Source: Candidatus Rokuibacteriota bacterium (GTDB lineage: Bacteria; Methylomirabilota; Methylomirabilia; Rokubacteriales; CSP1-6). Taken from it: 64,000 nt of DNA. The translations under genes and the position numbers were made by a program. Where the stretch lies: positions 1 to 64,000 of the forward strand of contig QHRW01000112.1 of assembly GCA_003220265.1 (NCBI GenBank), in the 5' to 3' direction. The notes beneath the pieces are model-generated. The model saw only the letters and a program-made list of their open reading frames with translations, had not been told where the DNA came from and made no database searches. Of this stretch, positions 15,255 to 23,092 are shown piece after piece (position 1 is the first letter of the stretch; every line of letters starts with the position of its first letter).

Positions 15255-17149
15255 CGCCGGCGCCGGCCGCCGCCGCCGAGCCCCTGCCGATCGAGGGCTT
15301 TCGCGGCACGCCCGAGGAGATCGAGCGCCAGTGGCTGGAGCAGGTCTATCGCGGGCGCGGCGACCGGATGCGCCAGCTCACGTGGCGCGCCGTGCTGATG
15401 GGCTCGGTGCTGGGCGGGCTGCTCGCGCTCACCAACCTCTACATCGGGCTCAAGGCCGGCTGGGGCTTCGGCGTCGCCATCACCGCCTGCATCCTCTCCT
15501 ATGCGATCTGGACCGCGCTGCACCGTCTCGGGCTGGCCCGCACGCCGATGACGATCCTCGAGAACAACTGCATGCAGTCGACCGCGAGCTCGGCCGGCTA
15601 CTCGACGGGCGGCACGCTCGTCTCGGCGTTCGCGGCCTGGATGCTGATCAACGGCGCCGCCATGCCGCTGGGCGAGATGCTGGCGTGGGTCTTCCTGCTC
15701 GCCGTCCTCGGCGTGACGATGGCCATTCCCATGAAGCGCCAGATGATCAACGTCGAGCAGCTGCGCTTCCCGAGCGGGATCGCGGCGGCCGAGACGCTGC
15801 GCGCGCTGCACGCCACGGGCGGCGCCGGCCTGCGCTCGGCGCGCGCGCTCGGCTGGGCCGGGCTCATCGCGCTCGTCACGAAGTTCTGGGCCGAGGGACT
15901 CACCCTCGTGAGCGGCGCGCTGGCGCCGCTGATGATCGGCACGTGGATCGCCGCCTTCAACCAGCGCGTGCTGGGGCCCGCCTGGACCGGGCGCACCGTG
16001 ATGCTGTCGTGGGAGCCGATGTTCATCGCGGCGGGCGCCATCACGGGCCTGCGCGTGTGCGCCAGCATGCTGCTGGGCAGCATCACGTGCTGGATGGTCT
16101 TCGTGCCGTGGCTCCAGCATCGCGGCGTGATCCAGGGCAGCGGCTACGGCGCGCTGGTGCAGTGGACGCTGTGGGGCGGCGTGGCGTGCATGGTGAGCGG
16201 GAGCCTGCTCGCCTTCGCGCTGCAGTGGCGGACCGCGCTGCGCGCCGTGACGGACGTGACCGCGATGCTGCGCGGCCGCCGCCGGGACGACGATCCGGTG
16301 GCCGCGCTGGAGGCGCCCGCCGCGTGGTTCCTGGCCGGCCAGCTCGGCGCCTTCCTCGGGCTCGCGTGGCTCGGTCACCGCGCCTTCGCCATGCCCTACT
16401 GGCAGACCGCCCTCGCGGTCGTGCTCTCCTTCGCGCTCGCGCTGGTCGCCTGCCGTGTCACCGGCGAGACCGACACCACGCCCGTCGGCGCCATGGGCAA
16501 GATCACCCAGCTCACGTTCGGCGCGGTCAGCCCCGGCCACGTCAACGTCAACCTGATGAGCGCCAACGTGACGGCCGCGGCCGCCGCCGGCAGCGCCGAC
16601 CTGCTCACCGATCTCAAGAGCGGCTACCTGCTCGGCGCGCATCCGCGCAAGCAGTTCCTCGCCCAGTTCGCCGGCATCTTCGTGGGCACGCTGGTGAGCG
16701 TGCTGGCCTTCCGCCTGCTCGTCCCCACCGCCGCCATGCTGGGCTCCGACCAGTTCCCGGCGCCCGCGGCCCAGACGTGGCGCGCCGTGGCGCTGGCGCT
16801 GTCGCACGGCATCGGCGATCTCGGCGCGGTGAAGATCTGGTCGATCGCGGTCGGCGGCGCCGTCGGCGTGATCCTCACGCTGCTGCCGCGGCTGTTTCCC
16901 GCGCGCCAGCACCTGGTGCCCTCGGCCGCGGGCCTCGGCCTGGCGTGGACGTTCCACTGGTACTACGGCGTGCTGTTCTTCACGGGCGCCCTGCTCGGCT
17001 GGTGGCTGCAGCGCCGGCACCCCGCGTGGGCGGCGGAGTACACGTTTCCGGTGGCGTCGGGCTGGATCGCGGGCGAAAGTCTCATGGGCGTCGCGCTCGT
17101 GATGGCCGAGCACGGGCCGGCCCTGCTGCGCACGCTGCTCGGCCGTTGA
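15251..17149 (+). CDS. OPT-family oligopeptide/metal-chelate transporter
   Basis: Polytopic transporter of 632 residues with about 14-16 membrane segments. The beginning GLLALTNLYIGLKAGWGFG and the segment NNCMQSTASSAGYSTGG are typical of bacterial OPT proteins, and the loop KRQMINVEQLRFPSGIAAAETL is strongly conserved in them. It moves oligopeptides or metal-ligand complexes with proton coupling. It starts at GTG 15251 in a GTGA overlap with the secreted small protein, which may be a periplasmic partner. The ligand is unknown. Confidence 0.9.
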   Translation: MTPAPAAAAEPLPIEGFRGTPEEIERQWLEQVYRGRGDRMRQLTWRAVLMGSVLGGLLALTNLYIGLKAGWGFGVAITACILSYAIWTALHRLGLARTPMTILENNCMQSTASSAGYSTGGTLVSAFAAWMLINGAAMPLGEMLAWVFLLAVLGVTMAIPMKRQMINVEQLRFPSGIAAAETLRALHATGGAGLRSARALGWAGLIALVTKFWAEGLTLVSGALAPLMIGTWIAAFNQRVLGPAWTGRTVMLSWEPMFIAAGAITGLRVCASMLLGSITCWMVFVPWLQHRGVIQGSGYGALVQWTLWGGVACMVSGSLLAFALQWRTALRAVTDVTAMLRGRRRDDDPVAALEAPAAWFLAGQLGAFLGLAWLGHRAFAMPYWQTALAVVLSFALALVACRVTGETDTTPVGAMGKITQLTFGAVSPGHVNVNLMSANVTAAAAAGSADLLTDLKSGYLLGAHPRKQFLAQFAGIFVGTLVSVLAFRLLVPTAAMLGSDQFPAPAAQTWRAVALALSHGIGDLGAVKIWSIAVGGAVGVILTLLPRLFPARQHLVPSAAGLGLAWTFHWYYGVLFFTGALLGWWLQRRHPAWAAEYTFPVASGWIAGESLMGVALVMAEHGPALLRTLLGR

Positions 17150-17193
17150 CGGCTCGCGAGGGCGATTCCACTCACGGAGAGGGGAGAGGCGAG

Positions 17194-17586
17194 ATGGCGA
17201 AGCTCGAGAAGTACGGCGCGCCCGGGGTGTACGACCCGCCCGGCTACAGCCAGGCCATCAAGGTCACGGATGCCCGGACGATCCTGTTCCTGGCCGGCCA
17301 GGTGGCCTACACGCGCGACGGCGGCGCCGCGCATCCGGGGGACTTCACCGCGCAGGCGCGCCAGGTCTTCGGCGCCGTCAAGGCGCTGGTCGAGGCCGGG
17401 GGCGGCACGCTGGCCAACGTCGTGAAGATCACGACGTACGTCACCGACGTCGGCAACCGGCCGGCGTTCCGGACCGTTCGGGACGAGTTCTTCGGCCCGC
17501 GGGGCCCGGCGTCCACGATGATCGAGGTCAGCAAGCTGGCGCATCCCGACTACCTGATCGAGGTGGAAGCGATCGCGATCGTGTGA
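17194..17586 (+). CDS. RidA/YjgF family protein
   Basis: 130 residues; a trimeric RidA-type protein that removes reactive enamine/imine intermediates or acts in a related deaminase step. The strands YSQAIKVTDARTILFLAGQVA and IEVEAIAIV, and the segment NVVKITTYVTDVGNRPAF, are family hallmarks. The position that is normally the catalytic Arg (near residue 105) is less clear, so it may be one of the divergent subfamilies. It is preceded by GGGGAGAGG and followed by a strong hairpin. Confidence 0.86.
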   Translation: MAKLEKYGAPGVYDPPGYSQAIKVTDARTILFLAGQVAYTRDGGAAHPGDFTAQARQVFGAVKALVEAGGGTLANVVKITTYVTDVGNRPAFRTVRDEFFGPRGPASTMIEVSKLAHPDYLIEVEAIAIV

Positions 17587-17592
17587 GCGGCC

Positions 17593-17628
17593 GCGGGCCG
17601 GTGGGTAAAAGTTTTCCCACCGGCCCGC
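17593..17628 (+). terminator. Strong hairpin after ridA-like gene
   Basis: Arms GCGGGCCGGTGGG and CCCACCGGCCCGC form a perfect 13-bp stem around a 10-base loop (TAAAAGTTTT), seven bases after the stop at 17586. It lacks a 3' T run but is the most stable hairpin in the window and separates the ridA-like gene from the kinase. Confidence 0.65.
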
Positions 17629-17744
17629 GTTCGTACCTTGTCGCTTCGCGACGAGATTGTTACCCTGCAGCGTGGCGCGGATGGTCCTCGGCGCGCCGCG
17701 AGCCCGCCGGCCGGGCCCGCAATCACCAGCGGAGATCCCCAGGC

Positions 17745-19622
17745 ATGAGGAAGCGCGCCGACGACAATGCCGCCGCTCGACTGGCGGCCCTCGTCGACTC
17801 GTCCGACGACGCCATCGTCAGCAAGACGCTGGACGGCACCATCACGTCGTGGAACCGCTCGGCCGAGCGCATCTTCGGCTACGCCGCCGCCGAGGCCGTG
17901 GGCCAGTCGATCTTCATGATCATCCCGCCGGACCGGATGGAGGAAGAGCGCGAGGTGCTGGCCCGGCTGCGGGCGGGCGAGAGAGTCGAGCACTTCCAGA
18001 CCGTCCGCCGGCACAAGGACGGGACGCTCGTGAACGTCTCGGTCGCCGTGTCGCCGGTGAGGGACGCGCGCGGCCGCCTGATCGGCGCCTCCAAGATCGC
18101 CCGCGACATCGGCGAGCGGAAGCGGCTCGACGAGACGCTGGCCCTGCTGGGCGCCATCGTGGACTCCTCCGACGACGCGATCGTCAGCAAGACCCTGAAC
18201 GGCATCATCACCTCGTGGAACCTGGCGGCCGAGCGGCTGTTCGGATTCACGGCCGCCGAAGCCGTCGGTCAGTCGATCCTCTTGATCATTCCTCATGACC
18301 GGCGCGCCGAAGAAGACATGGTGCTGGCGCGGGTGCGCGCCGGGGAGGCCGTGGACCATTTCGAGACCGTGCGCCGGCGCAAGGACGGCTCGCTGGTGGA
18401 CATCTCGCTGACCGTGTCGCCGGTGAGGGACTCGCAGGGGCGCGTGATCGGCGCCTCCAAGATCGTGCGCGACGTCAGCGCGCGCAAGCGCCTGGAGCGT
18501 GAGCGGGCGGCGATGTTCGAGGAGGCCCAGCAGGCCAACCGGGCCAAGGACGAATTCCTCGCGATGCTGGGCCACGAGCTGCGCAATCCGCTCGGGGCCA
18601 TCAGCAGCGCGGTCCGGCTGCTCGGGCCTCCGGAAGCCACCAGCGAGCGCGCGACGCTGGCCCGCGACGTCATCGCGCGGCAGACCCGTCACCTGAGCCG
18701 CCTGGTAGACGACCTGCTCGACGTGGCCCGCGTCATGACGGGCAAGGTGCTGCTCGAGCGGCAGCCGCTCGACCTCGGCGACGTGGTGACGCGTCACGTG
18801 ACCAGCCTGCGCGCGACCGGCAAGATGCAGGAGCACGTCGTGAATCTGGAGACGACGCCCGTCTGGGTGGACGCCGACGTGATCCGCATCGAGCAGATCA
18901 TCAGCAACCTCGTCTCCAACGCGCTCAAGTACACGCCGGCCGGCGGCACCATCACGATCCGCGTCAGCCGTGACAACGGGTTCGCCGTGCTCACCGTGGA
19001 GGACACTGGCGTCGGCATGCAGCCGCACCTGCTGTCGCGGATTTTCGACCTGTTCGTGCAGGGCGAGCGCCGGCTCGAGCGCACCCAGGGCGGCCTGGGC
19101 ATCGGGCTCACGCTCGTGCGGCGGCTGGTCGAGCTGCACGGCGGCACCGTGGAAGCGTTCAGCGAGGGGCCCGATCTTGGAAGCCGATTCACCGTCCGCC
19201 TGCGCGCGAGCACCGCGCCCCGGGCCATGGGCGATGCGCGCCGCCCGCCGGGATGGTCCGTCGCCTCGCGGCGCATCCTGGTCATCGAGGACAACGCCGA
19301 CGCCCGGGCCATGCTGCGCCATCTGCTCGAGATCGCCGGGCACGAGGTCCACGAGGCCGCCGACGGCCGCCAGGGGCTCGAGATGGCGTTGTCGATCCAG
19401 CCCGACGTTGCGCTCATCGACCTCGGCCTGCCCGGCCTCGATGGCTACGAGATCGCGCGCCGGCTCCGCGCCGCCGACGAGCGGCGCAACATCCTGCTCG
19501 TCGCCGTCACCGGCTATGGCTCGCCCGAGGACCGCGAGCGCTCGCTCATGGCCGGCTTCGACGTCCACCTCGTGAAGCCCGTCGATCCCGACCTGCTCGC
19601 CGGTGTCCTGGCGCGCCGCTAG
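17745..19622 (+). CDS. Hybrid sensor histidine kinase (PAS-PAS-HisKA-HATPase-REC)
   Basis: 625 residues, all cytoplasmic. Two PAS domains (about 14-130 and 137-253) are nearly identical to each other (both have DSSDDAIVSKTL, AAEAVGQSI and TVRR-KDG), so they arose by recent duplication. The phosphoacceptor is H277 in MLGHELRNPLG; the ATP site shows NLVSNALKY, DTGVGM and GGLGIGL. A receiver domain at the end carries the phosphorylated Asp at D559 (ALIDLGLPG), with a late conserved Lys (VKPVD). There is no separate DNA-binding partner nearby. The start ATG 17745 follows GGAG; a GTG at 17583 is in frame but would cross the hairpin. Confidence 0.92.
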   Translation: MRKRADDNAAARLAALVDSSDDAIVSKTLDGTITSWNRSAERIFGYAAAEAVGQSIFMIIPPDRMEEEREVLARLRAGERVEHFQTVRRHKDGTLVNVSVAVSPVRDARGRLIGASKIARDIGERKRLDETLALLGAIVDSSDDAIVSKTLNGIITSWNLAAERLFGFTAAEAVGQSILLIIPHDRRAEEDMVLARVRAGEAVDHFETVRRRKDGSLVDISLTVSPVRDSQGRVIGASKIVRDVSARKRLERERAAMFEEAQQANRAKDEFLAMLGHELRNPLGAISSAVRLLGPPEATSERATLARDVIARQTRHLSRLVDDLLDVARVMTGKVLLERQPLDLGDVVTRHVTSLRATGKMQEHVVNLETTPVWVDADVIRIEQIISNLVSNALKYTPAGGTITIRVSRDNGFAVLTVEDTGVGMQPHLLSRIFDLFVQGERRLERTQGGLGIGLTLVRRLVELHGGTVEAFSEGPDLGSRFTVRLRASTAPRAMGDARRPPGWSVASRRILVIEDNADARAMLRHLLEIAGHEVHEAADGRQGLEMALSIQPDVALIDLGLPGLDGYEIARRLRAADERRNILLVAVTGYGSPEDRERSLMAGFDVHLVKPVDPDLLAGVLARR

Positions 19623-19623
19623 C

Positions 19624-20073
19624 TCAGCGCAGGCCGAACCCGCGCGCCATGAAGCTGGCGACGAAGACGATGACGACGACCAGCGCCAGCTCGACGTGAT
19701 TGAGGTGAAAGAGGGCGCGGGCCGCTGAGGTATCGGGCGCGCCGCCGTTGCGGACGGCGCGCCGCCAGCGGATGAGCGTGACCATCGGCCACACTTCCAG
19801 CCCGACGACCAGCGCGAACAGCGCCAGCTTCAGCCAGAAGAGCCGCGAGGCCAGGTAGAACGCGCTGCCCTTCTCGAGCCCCCCGAACGCGCGCAGCAGC
19901 CCCGTGACCAGCCAGAGCCCGGCGGCCACGCCCCAGATGCTGTCGGCGGCGAACAGCCGCCGAAGCCCGTCGCGATCGAGCGGTCCCTTCAGGGCGCGGC
20001 CGCGCAGGAACACGCTCGACAGCCCGAGCGCCAGCGCCAGGTAGTGAAAGGCCGCGACGATCGCCGCGATCAT
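19624..20073 (-). CDS. DUF2214 family membrane protein
   Basis: 149 residues with four predicted membrane helices (AIVAAFHYLALALGLSSVFL, then three more). The short loop RRLFAADSIWGVAAGLWLVTG is the conserved part of the DUF2214 family. Function is unknown in the family. It is transcribed from just downstream of the helicase gene on the same strand and its stop lies two bases from the end of the kinase gene on the other strand. Confidence 0.8.
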   Translation of the reverse strand: MIAAIVAAFHYLALALGLSSVFLRGRALKGPLDRDGLRRLFAADSIWGVAAGLWLVTGLLRAFGGLEKGSAFYLASRLFWLKLALFALVVGLEVWPMVTLIRWRRAVRNGGAPDTSAARALFHLNHVELALVVVIVFVASFMARGFGLR

Positions 20074-20091
20074 CGCGCGTAGTCTAGCGGA

Positions 20092-21312
20092 CTAGTGTCG
20101 CCAGCGGCGATCCTGCCCGCGCCGGCGCTCCGCGCGCATGGCCGCCAGCCGGTCCGCGAGCGGGATCTCCAGCCGCTCGGCCGGGCGCGCGGCATAGTCG
20201 AATCCCGGCAGCGTCACGCGCGGGATGCGTGTGCCGACGGCGCGCTCGATCGAGCGCAAGTCGCCTTCCTCGGCCGGCGACACCAGCGTCATGGCGTCCC
20301 CGACGGCCTCGGCGCGCGCCGTGCGGCCGACGCGGTGGATGTAGTCCTCCGCGGCCGGCGGCACGTCGAAGTTCACGACGTGGCTGAGACCGGTGACGTC
20401 GATGCCCCGCGCGGCGATGTCCGTCGCGACGAGGACGCGGCAGGTGCCGGCCTTGAAGGCGGCCAGCGCCTGCGTGCGCTGGGCCTGGCTCCGATTGCCG
20501 TGAATGCGGTCGGCCGGCACGCCCTGGCGGACGAGCCCCTCCGCCAGGCGGTTCGCGCGGTGCTTGGTGCGGGTGAACACCAGCGCGTTGCGCACCCCGG
20601 GCTGGCGCAGCAGCTCCACCAGCAGCGGCAGCTTCATCTCGGCCGCCACGGGGTAGGCGGCGTGGCTCACGCCGACCGCCGGCGCCGACGGGCGCTCGAT
20701 GTCGAGCGTCACCGGCTGGCGCAGCAGCTCGCGCGCGAGGGCGGCGATCGCCGGCGGCATCGTCGCCGAGAACAGCAGATTCTGCCGCTGCGCGGGCAGG
20801 AGCTTCATGATCCGCCGGATGTCCGGCAGGAAGCCCATGTCGAGCATCCGGTCGGCCTCGTCGAGCACCAGCGTCTCGATCCGGTCCAGGCGCGCATACG
20901 GGCGCGAGAGGTGATCGAGCAGGCGGCCCGGCGTGGCCACGAGCACGTCGGCCCCGCGGCGGAACGCCGTCTCCTGCGGGCCCATCGAGACGCCGCCGAA
21001 GATCGCGGCGCCGCCGATGCGCGTGAAGCGTGCGAGCGCGCGACGATGCTCGTCGATCTGGGCGGCCAGCTCGCGCGTCGGCGCCAGCACGAGCGCGCGC
21101 GTGACGCCGGTGGGCCGGCCCAGCAGCCGCTGGAGGATCGGCAGGATGAACGCGGCCGTCTTGCCGCTGCCGGTCATCGCGCAGGCCAGGACGTCGCGGC
21201 CGGCCAGCGCGGGCGGGATCGCATCCTTCTGGATCGGCGTGGGCAGCGTGTAGCCGAGCGCATCGACGGCGCGCAGCAGGTCGGGGTGAAGATCGAACGA
21301 CGTGAACGACAT
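20092..21312 (-). CDS. DEAD-box RNA helicase, RhlE-like
   Basis: ATP-dependent RNA helicase of 406 residues. Motifs in order: Q motif (TSFDLHPDLLRAVDALGYTL), Walker A (AMTGSGKTAA), PTRELA, DEAD (VLDEADRMLDMGF), SAT, and the helicase C motifs (ARGIDVTG, HRVGRTAR). The C-terminus is short and basic (MRAERRRGQDRRWRH), as in RhlE-type proteins that bind RNA with their tail. Such enzymes help ribosome assembly or RNA decay, often in cold. ATG 21312 is chosen because a GAGGA lies upstream and the domain begins there. A leader of about 145 bases precedes it, which is long for this window. Confidence 0.9.
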   Translation of the reverse strand: MSFTSFDLHPDLLRAVDALGYTLPTPIQKDAIPPALAGRDVLACAMTGSGKTAAFILPILQRLLGRPTGVTRALVLAPTRELAAQIDEHRRALARFTRIGGAAIFGGVSMGPQETAFRRGADVLVATPGRLLDHLSRPYARLDRIETLVLDEADRMLDMGFLPDIRRIMKLLPAQRQNLLFSATMPPAIAALARELLRQPVTLDIERPSAPAVGVSHAAYPVAAEMKLPLLVELLRQPGVRNALVFTRTKHRANRLAEGLVRQGVPADRIHGNRSQAQRTQALAAFKAGTCRVLVATDIAARGIDVTGLSHVVNFDVPPAAEDYIHRVGRTARAEAVGDAMTLVSPAEEGDLRSIERAVGTRIPRVTLPGFDYAARPAERLEIPLADRLAAMRAERRRGQDRRWRH

Positions 21313-21462
21313 CAGTGAGAGTTCCTCGTGTGGGCGCACCTGGGCCCGTTCAGTCTTCCGCGAGATTGAGCACGCCCCACGAAGCGGAAGTGGCCGGGGA
21401 AACGCGGTCTGAGTTGAAGCCGAGGGCTCGCAGTGAACCGACGATCGAACCAGACGCCGCCC

Positions 21463-21489
21463 AGTATACACGCAGTGGTGAAATTCCAA
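21463..21489 (-). promoter_or_regulatory. Promoter of the helicase gene
   Basis: TTGGAA (21489-21484) and TATACT (21468-21463) are 15 bases apart on the minus strand, giving a leader of about 145 bases to the ATG at 21312. This gap of 315 bases (21313-21627) otherwise holds the 17-bp repeats, one copy of the dispersed hairpin element, and no gene that I can support. Confidence 0.45.
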
Positions 21490-21494
21490 CTGAC

Positions 21495-21562
21495 TAACGA
21501 CGAGGACGAGCTAACGAGCGGGGCCGGGTAACGAGGAGGATCGGGTAACGAGGGGCGCCCCG
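21495..21562. repeat. 17-bp tandem repeat, four units
   Basis: TAACGA begins at 21495, 21512, 21529 and 21546, exactly 17 bases apart each time. Units agree on TAACGAG followed by a G-rich half (for example TAACGAGGAGGATCGGG). The array lies directly upstream of the helicase -35 box, on the far side from the gene, and runs into copy A of the dispersed element. Confidence 0.6.
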
Positions 21563-21622
21563 GCTCCGCCGGGGCGTCCCGAGCCTCCAAGGGGGGCTTG
21601 GGGGGCTCATCGAGGCCCCCCA
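21551..21622 (-). repeat. Dispersed two-hairpin element, copy A
   Basis: On the minus strand it begins six bases after the stop of the gene at 21628-22059 and shares with the other copies a first G-run/C-run hairpin and a second hairpin with arms CGCCCCGGC and GCCGGGGCG around GGA. Other copies: 29000-29063, 39342-39411 and 56484-56571. Confidence 0.6.
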
Positions 21623-21627
21623 TCTAA

Positions 21628-22059
21628 CTAGGGCCTGAGCCGGCCGAGCTCGAGCGTGCCGTGCCCCGTCACGATCTGGCCAGCCGGGTCCACGACGTCG
21701 CCGACCAGGCGGCCGGAGAGCAAGCGCAACGCGACGCGCCCGCCATCCCGCAGGTCGAAGACCAGGTCGTCACCGACGATGCGCCCCAGGCGCCGAACGG
21801 TCGTCTCGCGGCCCTTCTTGCCCGGCAGCGTGAAGTAGCCGAAGACCGTGTCGCGACGGATGCCGTCGGCGACCGAGACCTCGACCCGCCGCGGAGTGCC
21901 CGCGGCGTCGACGAGCGTGCCCTGCCACGCGCCCAGCGTGAGGTCGGCGCGCAGGGGGGCGGCGGCGATGGCGAACGCGGAGGGAGCGACGGTGGACGTC
22001 TCGCCGCTGGGAGAGCCCGTCACGGCAAAGAGGAGGAGGAGGACCGCCCTGTGGAGCAT
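21628..22059 (-). CDS. Secreted hypothetical protein
   Basis: 143 residues from ATG 22059 with a signal peptide (LHRAVLLLLFAVTGSPSG). The mature part is a series of strands (DLTLGAWQGTLVDAAGTPRR, FGYFTLPGKKGRETTVRRLG) that suggests a small beta-barrel of the lipocalin or similar kind, but I do not recognise the family. Its start is six bases from the end of the KGG-motif protein, so the two are probably co-transcribed. A copy of the dispersed element follows its stop. Confidence 0.55.
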   Translation of the reverse strand: MLHRAVLLLLFAVTGSPSGETSTVAPSAFAIAAAPLRADLTLGAWQGTLVDAAGTPRRVEVSVADGIRRDTVFGYFTLPGKKGRETTVRRLGRIVGDDLVFDLRDGGRVALRLLSGRLVGDVVDPAGQIVTGHGTLELGRLRP

Positions 22060-22064
22060 GGCAC

Positions 22065-22463
22065 TTACCGCACTTTCGTGGCACCCCAGCGGGCACGGGC
22101 GGCGCGCCGGGCGATCGCCGCACGCTCCGTGGGACTCAGTTTGGCTGCCCGGGCGCGGCCGCCCTTCAGGCCCCCGCGGCGGCCGAGCTCGACCGCGACG
22201 GGGTCCTTCATGGACGGCACCCGGGGGCTCGTATCGGTGATCCAGGCGATGAGGCGCTTCACCGCCCACGGCGTCTCGGGCGCACCAGCACCGGCCGGAG
22301 GCACCGCCGGTTCGTCATTAGGAAGATTGTTTGCTCGCTGGTAGCACGGCAGGTGAAACCAGGCGCCGTAGAGGTAGACCGACAGGTCGGCCGCGGAGAT
22401 CGCGCCGGCGCAGGCAAAACAGCGGTCGGCGGCGGTCTCGGGACTCTTGCGCGGCTGGCCCAT
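22065..22463 (-). CDS. Small protein with CxxC/HxxC motif and KGG-type C-terminus
   Basis: 132 residues from ATG 22463. The N-terminal half has a likely zinc site, CFACAG with GAWFHLPCY about 20 residues later (C-x2-C and H-x3-C). The C-terminal 40 residues (GRRGGLKGGRARAAKLSPTE and AIARRAARARW) match the basic alternating motif common to small KGG or histone-like bacterial proteins. The combination points to nucleic-acid or stress association. I do not know a named family; the start is a guess because no strong ribosome site is seen. Confidence 0.55.
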   Translation of the reverse strand: MGQPRKSPETAADRCFACAGAISAADLSVYLYGAWFHLPCYQRANNLPNDEPAVPPAGAGAPETPWAVKRLIAWITDTSPRVPSMKDPVAVELGRRGGLKGGRARAAKLSPTERAAIARRAARARWGATKVR

Positions 22464-22533
22464 ACCCGACCGCTCAAGCAAGCGCCGTACCGGTACGCGT
22501 GGCGAGGCGAGACGCTCTACTCGAGCTACCGTC

Positions 22534-23025
22534 TCAGGCCGCGCGCTCGCGGCGCTCCCGACGCTCCTGGCAGTCGCGGCAGACCGCCACCTCGGGCATC
22601 GCGGCCAGCCGGGCCGGCTCGATGGCGCGCCCACACTCCTCGCACGTCCCGTACTCGCCGTGGGCCAGGCGCTCCAGGCCCCGCGTCAGCCGGTTGATGC
22701 GCTCGGCGATACGCGCGCGGTGCATCAGGCTCATGTCCACGCGCTCGGTGGCCTGCGCGACGTCGCCCTCCTCGAACGGGCTCTCGCCGGTGCCACCCGG
22801 CTCCTCACGCTCGGCTGCGCGGGTCAGGCGCGCCAGCTCCTCCACGGCCGCGCGCCGCTCGGAGAGCAGGTGCTCGCGGGTCTGCTCCGGAGACGCGCGG
22901 CGGCCGCCGCGCTGCGTGCGGCGTCGTGGCGCGGATTCGGTAGCGTGCGAGTCGAGCTTGCCGCTGCCGGTGGCCGGGATGCGCTCCGCATCGGTGCGCT
23001 GCTGGTGTTCTGGTGTCTTCGCCAT
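22534..23025 (-). CDS. TraR/DksA-type zinc-finger protein
   Basis: 163 residues. A polar N-terminal part is followed by a helical coiled-coil region (LLSERRAAVEELARLTRAAE and MHRARIAERINRLTRGLERL) and a four-Cys zinc finger (CEECGRAIEPARLAAMPEVA, then VCRDC). This is the DksA/TraR layout: it sits in the secondary channel of RNA polymerase. The usual acidic tip of DksA (DxxDxA) is not evident in the coiled-coil turn (GTGESPFEEGDVAQ has only a similar acidic turn), so the effect may differ. Start ATG 23025 lacks a ribosome site. Confidence 0.78.
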   Translation of the reverse strand: MAKTPEHQQRTDAERIPATGSGKLDSHATESAPRRRTQRGGRRASPEQTREHLLSERRAAVEELARLTRAAEREEPGGTGESPFEEGDVAQATERVDMSLMHRARIAERINRLTRGLERLAHGEYGTCEECGRAIEPARLAAMPEVAVCRDCQERRERRERAA

Positions 23026-23092
23026 GGTGACGAAGGATAGCGAGCGGCGTGCCAGGGACTCGCGCGCGGCACCGCTGAAACTACGACAACAC

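Noticed and set aside
17150-17193. Terminator between OPT and ridA-like genes
   Set aside because: No hairpin of note; they may be one transcript.
21312-21623. 103-codon minus-strand frame in the gap upstream of the helicase
   Set aside because: It translates the iterons and hairpin element, has no ribosome site and no domain.
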